Positions 1 to 8,121 of a stretch of 64,000 bases of DNA are shown in pieces. Both the position numbers and the translations under genes were made by a program. This DNA is from Anaerofilum faecale (GTDB lineage Bacteria; Bacillota; Clostridia; Oscillospirales; Ruminococcaceae), in contig DXFV01000036.1 in assembly GCA_019114265.1 (NCBI GenBank), positions 27,931 to 91,930 of the forward strand. Reading direction: 5' to 3'. Under the pieces are notes generated by a model that saw only the letters and a program-made list of their open reading frames with translations, was not told the DNA's origin and searched no databases. Within the stretch, counting starts at the first letter, position 1, and each line of letters begins with the position of its first letter.

Positions 1-425
1 GACGGGTTGGCCCGGTCGGTGAAGGTGAACACCGCCTGGTGCGCACCGTCCTCCAGCCCTTCCACCTGCCACACCAGCTCTTCGCTGCCTGTGGTGGAAG
101 GGGCGTAGAAGTCCGCATCCTCCATCGGAACGCCGTCGATCGTCACCGACAGGATCGGCCCGTTGGCGGCTTTCTGGCCATACAGCGCAAGGCCGGTGCC
201 TTCAAACGACACCTCTGCCGTCGCGCCTGGCTGGCGGGTGTAGGACATGGTCTCCCATAGGGGCCAGTCTTCGCCTTCGTTCTGCACAAGGACCACGCGG
301 GAATCGGTGTTTTCGATGCGCTCCGATCCGCCGTTGTCCATCGCAAAAACCGAAGGCACCAGCGTCTGCACTACCAGGCAGAGCGCCAGAAAGACTGCCG
401 CCAGTTTCCGGATTTTGTGTTTCAT
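1..425 (-). CDS. Secreted protein of unknown function, N-terminal part (open at window edge)
   Basis: The gene runs off the left edge; 141 codons are visible. The N-terminus is a clear Sec signal peptide: MKHKIRKLA, a hydrophobic stretch, then a likely cut after SVFA near residue 28. What follows looks like a small beta-sandwich, with alternating polar and hydrophobic strands including VSFEGTGLALYG and LSVTIDGVP. Domains of this type are common at the start of large secreted glycan-active enzymes. The start is ATG at 425, preceded by GAGGAG at good spacing. I cannot name the enzyme because the C-terminal catalytic part, if any, is outside the window. Reading it as a carbohydrate-active surface protein is inference only. 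Confidence 0.8.
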   Translation of the reverse strand, partial: MKHKIRKLAAVFLALCLVVQTLVPSVFAMDNGGSERIENTDSRVVLVQNEGEDWPLWETMSYTRQPGATAEVSFEGTGLALYGQKAANGPILSVTIDGVPMEDADFYAPSTTGSEELVWQVEGLEDGAHQAVFTFTDRANP

Positions 426-756
426 GGTTTCTCCTCACTTTCTTCCTTTAGATTGCAGGAATCCACTTCCCTTTTCCCACAGTTTATCATCATTTTTTAC
501 AGTTCGCTTTCACGATTCGGAATTTATTTGTCGAAATTTATATTTTTCTGCATTCTACGGCTGTCTTTTTTTCGTTCGAGGGGAGACATATAGTACACCG
601 ACCGGATATTTTTGTGCAAATCGCCCCTCCCCTTTTTTGCCGCCGAACGGCGGGGCGGCAAAGCGGAGTATAAAAAAATCCCCCTGCTGCCGGAAGCGTT
701 GCGCCCTGCAGCAGGGGAATGGTTGCATTTATTTTCCGCTTTGGAAGGGCGTCCCT
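426..756. other. Intergenic region between the secreted protein and the response regulator
   Basis: These 331 bp are AT-richer than their surroundings between 480 and 560, as expected for the promoter zone of the minus-strand secreted-protein gene, but I could not settle on one -35/-10 pair. The part near 673-717 is the terminator of the response regulator. No gene with a plausible ribosome binding site was seen. Confidence 0.6.
673..717 (-). terminator. Rho-independent terminator of the response regulator
   Basis: Perfect 10-bp stem (CCCCTGCTGC at 681-690 with GCAGCAGGGG at 708-717), followed on the minus strand by a run of seven T. It lies 40 bp after the stop codon at 757. Confidence 0.85.
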
Positions 757-2253
757 TCACGACCGCTTGAGATACTCGGAGGGAGAACACCCCATCACCT
801 TGCGGAACACCTTGCTGAAATAGTACTGGTTTTCAAAGCCCACCCGGCGGGCGACCTCGTAGATGTGATACTGCCCCGACGACAAAAGCTCGGTGGCAAG
901 GCGGATCTTTTCGCTTGTGACATAGTCCAGAAAGCCCATGCCCACCTGCTTTTTGAAGGCCGCGCTGAGGTATCCCTGGCTGATGTGCAGCGCCTCGGCC
1001 ACATCGTTCAGGCCAAACCGCTTGTCCAGGTTCTGCGCGATATACTGGCGGGCGCGGTCGGCCACATCGCCGCTGTCCTTTTCCTGCAGCAGGCGGATGG
1101 CGTCCAGCTCGCCGGCCAGGCGCTCCAGCCAGTCCTGCAGCTCGGCGCAGCTTCGCAGGCGGTAGACGCAGTGGGCGATGCTCTCATCGCGGCACAGCGT
1201 GGAGAGCGCCGCGCCCCCTTCCCGGCTGACCCCGCTGACAAAACAGCACAATTGCAAACACACCTGCTGCGCCTGGTCCAGCGGGAGACCGCCCAGCCGT
1301 TCGGCCGCCTGGCGCAGCACCTCGCTGCCGCGCTTGAGGTCGCCCGCCTGCATGGCGGTGCAGATGCTCTTTTGCAGGGTGTCGAACACAGCGTCTCCCC
1401 GCGCGCCGGACAGCCATTCCTCCTGCGCGTTTGCTCCGCGCATGGCGGCGCGCACCTGGGCCAGCGCCTGGGGAATGCGGGCGGTCGTTTCCAGCACGCC
1501 GGATACCCCCACCCGCGCCACCGCCGCGAAATACTGCTCCAGCAGGCGGCGGATCTTTTCGCACATCTCGCGCACGCTCTGCTGCAACACCTGCTGATCG
1601 TCCGCGCCGCAGAGCAGGATGGCTTCGTCCCCTTCCCGCACCAGCATCGCACCGGGGAAGTAGCGCAGCGCCACGTCCTCCACGATGCGCTGCACGCACT
1701 GGCGCAGCTGCGGATTGGGCTGCCCCTGTGCCGGGTGCGCGGTGATGACCAGCAGGGTCATCCACTGCCCCGGTGCAGCCGCAGACGCCTCCTGCCCCTG
1801 CATCCAGGCGCGCAGCGTCTCCGCCCGGTGCAGGTTCTCGCTCATCGCCTGGTACTGCGCCGCCGGCGCCATGGCGGCGCCCTGCCGCTCCCGCGCCTTT
1901 TCCACCACCTGCGACAGCACCGCCGCGTCCATCTCCAGTTTGATGAGGTAGCCGCAGGCGCCCGCGTTCATCGCCTCCTGTGCCAGCTTGAACTCGTCGT
2001 AGCTGCTGATGACCACAAACTGCCCGGTATACCCTTCCAGGCGGCTGCGGCGCATCAGCTCCAGGCCGTCCATCAGCGGCATGCGGATGTCGGTGAGGAC
2101 GAGGTCCGGCTGGGTCTGGGCGATGGCTTCCAGCGCCTTGCTGCCGTTGTCCGCCTCAAAGGCCAGCTCCACCGGCGGACGCAGCTCGGCGATCATTGCC
2201 CGCAGTCCGGCCAGCACCAGCGGCTCGTCGTCCACAATTCCGATCTTGAACAT
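757..2253 (-). CDS. Response regulator, YesN type (receiver plus AraC-type DNA-binding domain)
   Basis: A 498-residue cytoplasmic regulator. The N-terminal receiver domain (about 1-120) has acidic VDDE at the start and the phospho-acceptor Asp55 in LTDIRMP. A long middle region (about 130-390) has no motif I recognise. The last 100 residues are an AraC/XylS double helix-turn-helix, with GYLSAAFKK in the first HTH and the hallmark VGFENQYYFSKVFRK near the end. It is the partner of the histidine kinase 15 bp upstream on the same strand. Such pairs usually switch on sugar uptake genes next to them, here most likely the divergent lipoprotein at 4193. The family is certain; the target is inferred. 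Confidence 0.93.
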   Translation of the reverse strand: MFKIGIVDDEPLVLAGLRAMIAELRPPVELAFEADNGSKALEAIAQTQPDLVLTDIRMPLMDGLELMRRSRLEGYTGQFVVISSYDEFKLAQEAMNAGACGYLIKLEMDAAVLSQVVEKARERQGAAMAPAAQYQAMSENLHRAETLRAWMQGQEASAAAPGQWMTLLVITAHPAQGQPNPQLRQCVQRIVEDVALRYFPGAMLVREGDEAILLCGADDQQVLQQSVREMCEKIRRLLEQYFAAVARVGVSGVLETTARIPQALAQVRAAMRGANAQEEWLSGARGDAVFDTLQKSICTAMQAGDLKRGSEVLRQAAERLGGLPLDQAQQVCLQLCCFVSGVSREGGAALSTLCRDESIAHCVYRLRSCAELQDWLERLAGELDAIRLLQEKDSGDVADRARQYIAQNLDKRFGLNDVAEALHISQGYLSAAFKKQVGMGFLDYVTSEKIRLATELLSSGQYHIYEVARRVGFENQYYFSKVFRKVMGCSPSEYLKRS

Positions 2254-2268
2254 ACGCTCCCTCTCCTT

Positions 2269-4029
2269 TTACTCCTCCGGTATGGTGACGATCACACGGG
2301 TGTAGGCGCCCGGTTCGCTCTCCAGCGTCAGCCCGTACTGGCTGCCGTAGCACAGCTTCAGGCGCTGGTCTATGTTGCGCAGGCCGATGCTGGAGAAGCG
2401 CTCCTTGCGCGCGTCGGAGGTGGTGGGCAGCGCGCCCGGCGTCACCTGCATGCCCACGCCGTCGTCCTCCACGATGATGTGCAGCGCGCCCTGCTGGGTG
2501 CAGGCCGACAGGTAGATGTTGCCCGGCCCGTCCTTCGGCTCGATGCCGTGGAAGATCGCGTTCTCCACCAGCGGCTGCAGCGTCATTTTCACGATGTGCA
2601 GCTGGCCGTACTGGTCCAGCTCGTCGTCGAAGAACACTTCAAATTTTTCGCCGTAGCGAAGTTTTTGTATTTTGATGTACTCCTTCAGCAGGCTCAGCTC
2701 CTCCTCCAGCGTCACCTTCTGGTCGGTGCCGGCGGCCACGTTGCGCAGCAGGCGCGACAGCGACACCGTCACCTCCGCGATGGCGGGCGCGTTCTGGATG
2801 GTGGCCATCCACTTGATGGAGTTCAGCGTGTTGTAGAGGAAATGCGGGTTGATCTGGCTTTGCAGCACCTTCATCTCCAGCTGGCGCTTGTTCTTTTCCT
2901 TTTCCAGGTTCTCCTGCAGAAGCTGGCGGATGCTGAGGGTCATCTCGTTTACCGTGCGCCCGATGCGGCCGATCTCGTCGTCGCCTTCCAGCGCGGGGTC
3001 GGCCTCGAACTCGCCGCCCTGCACCTTTTGCAGATGGGCGGTGAGGCGCTGGATGGGACGGGTGAGGTTGGCCGACAAAAGCCAGCCCACCAGCAGCACA
3101 AAGGCCGCGCCCACCAGCAGGATCTGGCCGGAAAACTCGAAGAAGGTGTGCTGCTGCACCGTCAGATTGGCCATTGGGGTGCTCTGCACGATGCACCAGC
3201 CGGTCTTTTCCGAGCGGCGGTAGACCAGCACCTGCCCGTTCCACTCGGTGCTGCCGCTGTCGCCCACGAGCGCCGCGCTGAGCTCTGCGAACTGAGGCAC
3301 CTCCTGCCCGATCCTGGCGGGGTCGCTGTGCGCCAGGTAGAGGCCCTGGTCGCTGAACAGGAACACTTCGGACCCGTCTGCCACCGGATATTTTTGCAGC
3401 ACATCCTGGAGGATATCGGTGGAGCATTCGATATACAGCCAGCCCAGCCGCCGCTCGCCGGTATCGCTGAAAAAGGGGCGCAGCAGCGGGATGATGGGCT
3501 TGGTGTAGAGGTTGTTGGACACGATGCTGTCGCCCAGGCCCACCCAGTCTACCCGGCTGCTGGACACGCTCTGGGTGAAGAAAGGCTGCTGCTCCACCTG
3601 GCGGCCGTCCTGCAGGCTGCCAAAGGTGGCGCTCCACTGGATCATGGCGCCGTTCTCCCCCTGCACCAGCACCCGCTCGATGTAATCCTGCACGATGGAA
3701 CGGTACATCTGCATCCGCAATTCTTCCTGAAGGCTGACCAAAACCAGCTTGCTGTCCGGCGTTTCCACATTGGAGGAAAGAAGCTCGTAAAAGCTCTGGT
3801 TGGACAAGATGCCGCTGGAATAGAACTCCACGGCGGTGAGCTGGTCGTCGATCGAGCGCAGGATAAACTCGATGTTGGCCTGGGTGAGCTGCTCGTTGTT
3901 GCGCAGGAGCTGCTGGTTGTAGTTGCGGTAGTACTGCGTGCTGAGCCACAGCGAGCAAACCGCTGCCGTGCCCACGATGCAGGCAATGATCTTGCTTTTC
4001 AGGCTTGAAAAAAGGCGCAGGCGTTTCAT
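2269..4029 (-). CDS. Sensor histidine kinase, YesM type
   Basis: A 586-residue membrane sensor. One transmembrane helix (about 12-33) is followed by an extracytoplasmic sensing region (34-295), a second helix (about 300-320), a HAMP linker starting at LTRPIQRL, and a His-kinase domain with the phosphorylated His396 in INPHFLYN. The ATPase domain shows the N box LVENAIFHG and the DDGVGM box. I chose ATG 4029 because GGAG sits six bases upstream; longer in-frame starts lack one. It is followed by its response regulator. The ligand is probably a glycan or sugar, possibly delivered by the lipoprotein encoded divergently. Confidence 0.93.
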   Translation of the reverse strand: MKRLRLFSSLKSKIIACIVGTAAVCSLWLSTQYYRNYNQQLLRNNEQLTQANIEFILRSIDDQLTAVEFYSSGILSNQSFYELLSSNVETPDSKLVLVSLQEELRMQMYRSIVQDYIERVLVQGENGAMIQWSATFGSLQDGRQVEQQPFFTQSVSSSRVDWVGLGDSIVSNNLYTKPIIPLLRPFFSDTGERRLGWLYIECSTDILQDVLQKYPVADGSEVFLFSDQGLYLAHSDPARIGQEVPQFAELSAALVGDSGSTEWNGQVLVYRRSEKTGWCIVQSTPMANLTVQQHTFFEFSGQILLVGAAFVLLVGWLLSANLTRPIQRLTAHLQKVQGGEFEADPALEGDDEIGRIGRTVNEMTLSIRQLLQENLEKEKNKRQLEMKVLQSQINPHFLYNTLNSIKWMATIQNAPAIAEVTVSLSRLLRNVAAGTDQKVTLEEELSLLKEYIKIQKLRYGEKFEVFFDDELDQYGQLHIVKMTLQPLVENAIFHGIEPKDGPGNIYLSACTQQGALHIIVEDDGVGMQVTPGALPTTSDARKERFSSIGLRNIDQRLKLCYGSQYGLTLESEPGAYTRVIVTIPEE

Positions 4030-4071
4030 GTGCATCTCCACAAAGATGGTCTTATGTTGCGGGTTTGTTTT

Positions 4072-4100
4072 ATTGTACCACGAAAGGCCGCCTTTTTCCA
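4072..4100 (-). promoter_or_regulatory. Candidate promoter of the kinase/regulator pair
   Basis: On the minus strand a TGGAAA -35 (4095-4100) is separated by 17 bp from a TACAAT -10 (4072-4077), 43 bp upstream of the kinase start. The -35 is weak, as expected for a regulated or low-level sensor gene. Confidence 0.5.
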
Positions 4101-4120
4101 GTTTTGGGACGGTGGGTTTG

Positions 4121-4149
4121 TTGCATTTTGCTGCATTTTGCTGCATAAT
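4121..4149 (+). promoter_or_regulatory. Promoter of the sugar-binding lipoprotein
   Basis: TTGCAT (4121-4126), 17-bp spacer, CATAAT (4144-4149), 43 bp before the ATG. The spacer is built from a 10-bp direct repeat, TTGCATTTTG then CTGCATTTTG, which then runs into CTGCATAATA. The repeat could be a regulator site for the YesN-type protein encoded nearby, whose AraC-like domains often bind direct repeats. Confidence 0.55.
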
Positions 4150-4192
4150 AAAACTGAGAACGGGCCGCCGGCCCGGAAAGGACAGGACAAAA

Positions 4193-5482
4193 ATGGGTAT
4201 ACTTTCTTTTTTCCGATGGGCGGCGCCCTGTATGGCGGCCACCGTACTGGCCGGGTGTTCGGCGCCGACCGGCACGGCGCCGGCCGTTTACCCCTCACCG
4301 CGGCAGGGGGAGACCATCCGGGTATCGGTGTGGGATTTTCAGAATAACCCATATTATCAGCAGGTGATCGACCTCTACGAAGCCACCACCGGCAACACGG
4401 TGGAGGTGGTGGACATTGCCTCGGCCGATTACATCGATCAATTGTCTATCATGCTGACCGGCGGCGAGGAGATCGACGTCATCATGGCCAAGGACATCCC
4501 CTCGTTCTCTGCCATGATCGACCGCCACCAGCTGGAGCCGCTGGACCGCTACATCGAGGAGAGCGGCATGGACATCAGCGGCTTTGCCGGGCTGCTGGAC
4601 AACATCCGCATGGACGGCAAGCTGTACGGGCTGCCGTTCCGCAACGACTATTACGTATTGTTCTACAACAAAGATATTTTTGACCGGCTGGGCGTGCCCT
4701 ACCCCAACAACGACATGACCTGGGACGAATACGAGCAGCTGGCCGCACAGCTGACCGTGGGCGAAGGCGACGAGAAGATCTACGGGTCGTACCTGCACAC
4801 CTGGCGGCTGCTGGTGCAGGACTGGGCCATCCAGGACGGGAGCCATTCACTCGTGACGGACGACTACAGCTTTATGCGCCCGTACTACGAACAGGCGCTG
4901 CGGATGCAGAACGAGACCCGCTCGGTCCCCGACTATTCCCAGCTGAAAGCCGGAAACGTCCACTACCGCTCCATGTTCCACGGCGGGCAGGTCGCCATGC
5001 TGCCCATGGGCACCTGGCTGATCGGCGACACCATCGCCGCCATCAACGCCGGGCAGTGCAGCATCCGGAACTGGGGATTTGTGCGGCTGCCGCACCCGGC
5101 CGGCGCCGAGTCCGGGTGTACGGTGGGCGCCACCACGCAGATCGGCATCAACACCAAGTCTCTGCACAAGGAGGCTGCGTTTGCGTTCATCCAAACCATC
5201 TGCGGCGAGCAGGGCGCGCGGATCCTGGCCGAAAACGGTGTGATGCCGGCCTATTCCAGCCCGGATGTGCAGGAAGCCTACCGCACCGCCGACGGCTTTC
5301 CGCTGGGGTCGATGGACGCGCTGACCTATACCAGCATCGTGATGGAGACGCCGGTGCACCCCCAGAGCAACGAGATCGACCAGATCCTGAACGAGGAGCA
5401 CGAGAAGATCATGACCGGGGCCTCCACCATCGACGAGGGTCTGGCGGAGATGGGTCGGCGCATCGGGGAGCTGGTGGGCTGA
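4193..5482 (+). CDS. Extracellular solute-binding lipoprotein (family 1, sugar type)
   Basis: A 429-residue lipoprotein with a lipobox VLAGC (Cys22). The mature part fits family-1 sugar-binding proteins: an N-terminal domain ending in YGLPFRNDYYVLFYNKDIF and a C-terminal FIQTICG segment. I chose ATG 4193, with AGGA about nine bases upstream, because it gives a clean signal peptide. It is divergent from the YesM/YesN pair, which suggests that pair controls it. No permease or ATPase gene lies next to it, and the following gene is on the other strand, so it either feeds a transporter encoded elsewhere or works as a sensing lipoprotein for the kinase. Confidence 0.9.
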   Translation: MGILSFFRWAAPCMAATVLAGCSAPTGTAPAVYPSPRQGETIRVSVWDFQNNPYYQQVIDLYEATTGNTVEVVDIASADYIDQLSIMLTGGEEIDVIMAKDIPSFSAMIDRHQLEPLDRYIEESGMDISGFAGLLDNIRMDGKLYGLPFRNDYYVLFYNKDIFDRLGVPYPNNDMTWDEYEQLAAQLTVGEGDEKIYGSYLHTWRLLVQDWAIQDGSHSLVTDDYSFMRPYYEQALRMQNETRSVPDYSQLKAGNVHYRSMFHGGQVAMLPMGTWLIGDTIAAINAGQCSIRNWGFVRLPHPAGAESGCTVGATTQIGINTKSLHKEAAFAFIQTICGEQGARILAENGVMPAYSSPDVQEAYRTADGFPLGSMDALTYTSIVMETPVHPQSNEIDQILNEEHEKIMTGASTIDEGLAEMGRRIGELVG

Positions 5483-5519
5483 TTTTTTGCACGGTTTTCC
5501 ACGATTTCACGATACAAAG

Positions 5520-5567
5520 GGCGCGGAGGCCCCGCAGGCAAACCTGCCTGCGGGGCCTCCGCGCTTT
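5520..5567 (+). terminator. Strong rho-independent terminator after the lipoprotein gene
   Basis: Near-perfect 20-bp stem, GCGGAGGCCCCGCAGG with its complement around an AAACC loop, followed by TTTTG. It ends the transcript of the lipoprotein gene about 40 bp after its stop. Confidence 0.85.
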
Positions 5568-5704
5568 TGTGGCTTTGGGGGACGGGGATTGTGCTGGGGG
5601 ATGCCGGGGGCAGCTTGCCGGGCAATTTTGCGGCGGGCTGCAAAGGGGCAGACCCAACCTCATCCGCCCCGCTTTGCGGGGCACTGCACCGGCGGGTTCC
5701 TCCC

Positions 5705-5760
5705 AAGGCTTCCCCCTTGGGGGGAAGCTGTCGCCCGCAGGGCGGCGGATGAGGGGAAAG
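5705..5760 (+). repeat. Dispersed double-hairpin element, copy 1
   Basis: Begins AAGGCTTCCCCCTTGGGG, continues with a small GTCGCCC...GGGCGGC hairpin and ends GATGAGGGGAAA. The same layout recurs at 10331, 15389, 21978, 24677, 44852, 61265 and 61482. Confidence 0.85.
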
Positions 5761-5805
5761 CCTCCGGCATGCACAAACCTCCCCCAAAAAACTCTTTCGG
5801 CAAAC

Positions 5806-5854
5806 TGAAACAGCGGCCTGTCCTCTGCGCTGCAGGGAACGGGCCGCTGTTGTT
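5806..5854 (-). terminator. Terminator of the NYN-domain gene
   Basis: ACAGCGGCC (5810-5818) pairs with GGCCGCTGT (5842-5850). On the minus strand the stem is followed by a short TTTC run, directly after the stop codon at 5862. Confidence 0.65.
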
Positions 5855-5861
5855 GGATCGC

Positions 5862-6656
5862 TTATTTGCCTTCCAGGATTTTTTTCAGGTTGGTGTATTC
5901 CGACTTCACTGTTTTATAGATTTCCAGGCCCTTTTTCTGGCCGTAGCTGCCGATGATGCGGCGGTAGAAGTCCTGCTTGCCCTGTGCTTTCGCCAGCGCG
6001 GCGGCCACCTTTTTGCGGGTCTCCTCGTCCACCGCGTCGCGCAGAGCGGCCGGCAGCGCCTGCTCGATCACATCCGCGAAGCCCCGGCGCTCCGGCTGGG
6101 GCTGTTCCTCCGGCTGGGCGGCGGGTCCTTGCTCGGGTGCGGGGGCGGGCTGCTCCTCTTCCGCGGCCGGAGCAGGGGCGGTCTCTTCGGCGGGAACCGG
6201 CGCGGGCTCCTCCTGCGCGGGTTCCGGCTGGGGGACAGGCTGCTCCACCGACGGCTGTGTCTGGATCAGCAGGCTGTGGGCCAGGCAGGCTGCGATGCTG
6301 CCCCGGCGATAGACCACACACTCGGTGGGCACAAAATCGCTGGTCCAGAAATCGCGCAGCACGTCAAAGCCGGAATCGTTGCTGACCACGTACAGGTGGC
6401 TGTAGTCGCCGGTGCCCAGCAGATAGCCCAGCAGGCTGGACAGCTGGAAATCCAGCGAGTTCTTGCCGCCGCGGCGGATCTGGTAGTAGTCCACGCAGGC
6501 GGGGCTTTGCAGGATCTTCTGGTGCATCTCGAAGCTGAGGGTGTTGGAGTTGGCGCTGTACAGGATCACCACGTCATCGGCGGCGTCCAGCTGCTCAAGG
6601 CCGGCCAGACCGGCCGACTTCACGTTTTCAAAGTCGATCAAAAAGGCTTTTTTCAT
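5862..6656 (-). CDS. NYN/PIN-like domain protein with Pro/Glu-rich linker and C-terminal helical domain
   Basis: A 264-residue protein. Residues 1-130 form a NYN (PIN-like) fold: LIDFENVK supplies the first catalytic Asp, YYQIRRGGKNSLDFQL the second acidic site and VVSNDSGF the third. NYN proteins are usually metal-dependent RNases. Residues 130-190 are a low-complexity linker of Pro, Glu and Ala. The last 75 residues are a basic helical domain ending KKILEGK that I do not recognise. It is a single-gene unit, divergent from the ECF sigma operon. Its target is unknown; an RNA substrate is expected from the family. It is distinct from the NYN domain of the GTPase fusion at 39675. Confidence 0.8.
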   Translation of the reverse strand: MKKAFLIDFENVKSAGLAGLEQLDAADDVVILYSANSNTLSFEMHQKILQSPACVDYYQIRRGGKNSLDFQLSSLLGYLLGTGDYSHLYVVSNDSGFDVLRDFWTSDFVPTECVVYRRGSIAACLAHSLLIQTQPSVEQPVPQPEPAQEEPAPVPAEETAPAPAAEEEQPAPAPEQGPAAQPEEQPQPERRGFADVIEQALPAALRDAVDEETRKKVAAALAKAQGKQDFYRRIIGSYGQKKGLEIYKTVKSEYTNLKKILEGK

Positions 6657-6786
6657 TGCTTTCCTCGTATTCCGCCGCCCGGAAGGACGGCTGTTTTTGT
6701 ATCCAAAACCCGCGCGCAGCGGGCGGTGTTCTGTTATCAGTTATAACACAAAACCGGGCCGTATGTCCAGCGGGTACATTTTACCG

Positions 6787-6819
6787 GGAACTTTTCTTTT
6801 GGCCCGCACGTTGTATAAT
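6787..6819 (+). promoter_or_regulatory. Candidate ECF-type promoter of the sigma-factor operon, overlapping a TATAAT
   Basis: GGAAC (6787-6791), 17-bp spacer, CGTT (6809-6812) matches the general ECF sigma pattern (GGAAC/CGTT). A TATAAT (6814-6819) directly follows, so either an ECF or a housekeeping polymerase could use this region. Autoregulation by the sigma factor encoded just downstream is likely but inferred. Confidence 0.5.
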
Positions 6820-6855
6820 AGAGGAATGGTATGCACAGCAGAAGGGGGGCCGACG

Positions 6856-7389
6856 ATGAGCGACGAAGAGCTGGTGCTGTGTGCACAGGGCGGAAACGCC
6901 GACGCGCTGGACGAGCTGATCCGGCGGTGGTATCCCGGCATCCACGCCTTCTGCTGCCGCCGGGTGCAGAGCGACACACTGGGCGCCGACCTCACCCAGG
7001 ATACATTTTTGAAACTGGTGGCGGCGCTGCCGCGTTACAGGGCAAAGGGGAGTTTCAAAAGCTGGCTGTTCACCATCGCGGCCAACGCCTGCACCGACGC
7101 GGTGCGCCGCAGCCGCCCCACCGCCGACCTGGACGAACTGGCCGAGGTGCTGCCCGACGCCCGCGCCGCCGGTTTTGCCGGGCAGGTGGAGGCGGGCGAA
7201 GCGGTGCGCCGTGCGCTGGCCGATCTGCCGGACGTGCAGCGCGAGGCGCTGATCCTGCGCTATTACCACGATTTTGAGATCGAGGAGATCGCCCGCATCA
7301 CCCACACGCTGGCCCCCACCGTGAAAACGCGCCTGTGGCGGGGACTGCGGCGCATGAAACTGCTGCTTGGAGAGGAGTGGAAAGAATGA
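6856..7389 (+). CDS. ECF-family RNA polymerase sigma factor
   Basis: 177 residues, the usual size for an extracytoplasmic-function sigma factor. Region 2 spans about 10-75 (core-binding DLTQDTFLKLV, then SWLFTIAANACTDAVRR), and region 4 about 120-170, with LPDVQREALILRYYHDFEIEEIA and an HTH that reads the -35. I chose ATG 6856 since AAGGGGGG lies nine bases upstream; an in-frame ATG at 6829 lacks a site. Its stop overlaps the next start (ATGA), so translation is coupled to the membrane protein and the ABC transporter that follow. The likely role is sensing envelope stress and inducing this exporter. Confidence 0.92.
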   Translation: MSDEELVLCAQGGNADALDELIRRWYPGIHAFCCRRVQSDTLGADLTQDTFLKLVAALPRYRAKGSFKSWLFTIAANACTDAVRRSRPTADLDELAEVLPDARAAGFAGQVEAGEAVRRALADLPDVQREALILRYYHDFEIEEIARITHTLAPTVKTRLWRGLRRMKLLLGEEWKE

Positions 7390-8120
7390 CGCACACCGAT
7401 ATCCCATTCGAAGACTACCGCATCGCGCCGCCCGCTCCCGAACAGCTGGAGCAATGCCGCCGGGCTGCGCGGCGCCAGCTGTCCGTTTCCTCCCTGCGCG
7501 ACACCCGTCTGCGCACCGCTCTGCGCACACAGGCGGAGTATCTGGGCTGGTGGTTCTGGGCGGCGCAGGGGTGCATCCTGGCGCTGTTCAGCTTTTTCAT
7601 CCTGTATGCGCCGGTCTTGTGGCCCAGCGGGCAGGAACCTGTCCTGCCCATCCTTGCGATGGCCGGGCCGGTACTGACGGTGTTTTCGGCGCCGCATCTG
7701 GCCAAAAGCGAGCTGTTCGGCATGGCCGAGCTGGAATCCGCCTGCCTGTATCCCCTGCCCCGTCTCACCGCGCTGCGGCTGCTGCTGGTGGGGCTGAGCG
7801 ATTTTGCGGTGCTGTGCGCCGTGCTGCTGTTCTGTGCCGGCACGGCGGCCGGCTGGCTGGCCTGTGCGGCGGCGCTGTTCATCCCCTTCAACCTCAGCTG
7901 TTTTGTCTGCTTTGCGGTGCTGGGGCGTCTGCGGGGATATCCGGCCGCGCTGACGGCGGGCGGACTGATCGCAGTCATAGGAATTGCTTGCAGCAACGCT
8001 GCAAGCAGCATACGGGGCGATGTGGCACACATTGCCGGCCCGCTGCTCGTTTTTACCACCGCGGTGTGCGTGGCGCTGTTTTATCTTCGCATCCGGCGCG
8101 GATTGAAGGAGGCGGTGTGA
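7386..8120 (+). CDS. Membrane protein coupled to the ECF sigma factor, possible anti-sigma partner
   Basis: 244 residues: a charged cytoplasmic N-terminus of about 55 residues followed by six hydrophobic segments. It overlaps the sigma gene by four bases (ATGA), a position normally held by the anti-sigma factor. I see no zinc-finger anti-sigma motif (HxxxCxxC), so it would be an unusual anti-sigma factor, or else a transporter subunit. It ends one base before the start of the ATPase gene, so all four genes are probably one transcript. No known family is claimed. Confidence 0.75.
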   Translation: MTHTDIPFEDYRIAPPAPEQLEQCRRAARRQLSVSSLRDTRLRTALRTQAEYLGWWFWAAQGCILALFSFFILYAPVLWPSGQEPVLPILAMAGPVLTVFSAPHLAKSELFGMAELESACLYPLPRLTALRLLLVGLSDFAVLCAVLLFCAGTAAGWLACAAALFIPFNLSCFVCFAVLGRLRGYPAALTAGGLIAVIGIACSNAASSIRGDVAHIAGPLLVFTTAVCVALFYLRIRRGLKEAV

Positions 8121-8121
8121 A

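Larger units (their letters stand above)
5483..5861. other. Convergent intergenic region with two terminators and a repeat element
   Basis: These 379 bp lie between two convergent genes. They contain the lipoprotein terminator at 5520-5567, a repeat-family element at 5705-5760 preceded by a short inverted partner near 5657-5690, and the terminator of the NYN gene at 5806-5854. Short open frames here have no ribosome binding site and follow the repeat sequence, so none is called. Confidence 0.7.

Noticed and set aside
247..4008. Very long open frame on the plus strand opposite the two-component genes
   Set aside because: It is antisense to two well-identified genes, has His/Gln/Leu/Ala-rich composition typical of GC-rich shadow frames, and lacks a ribosome binding site.
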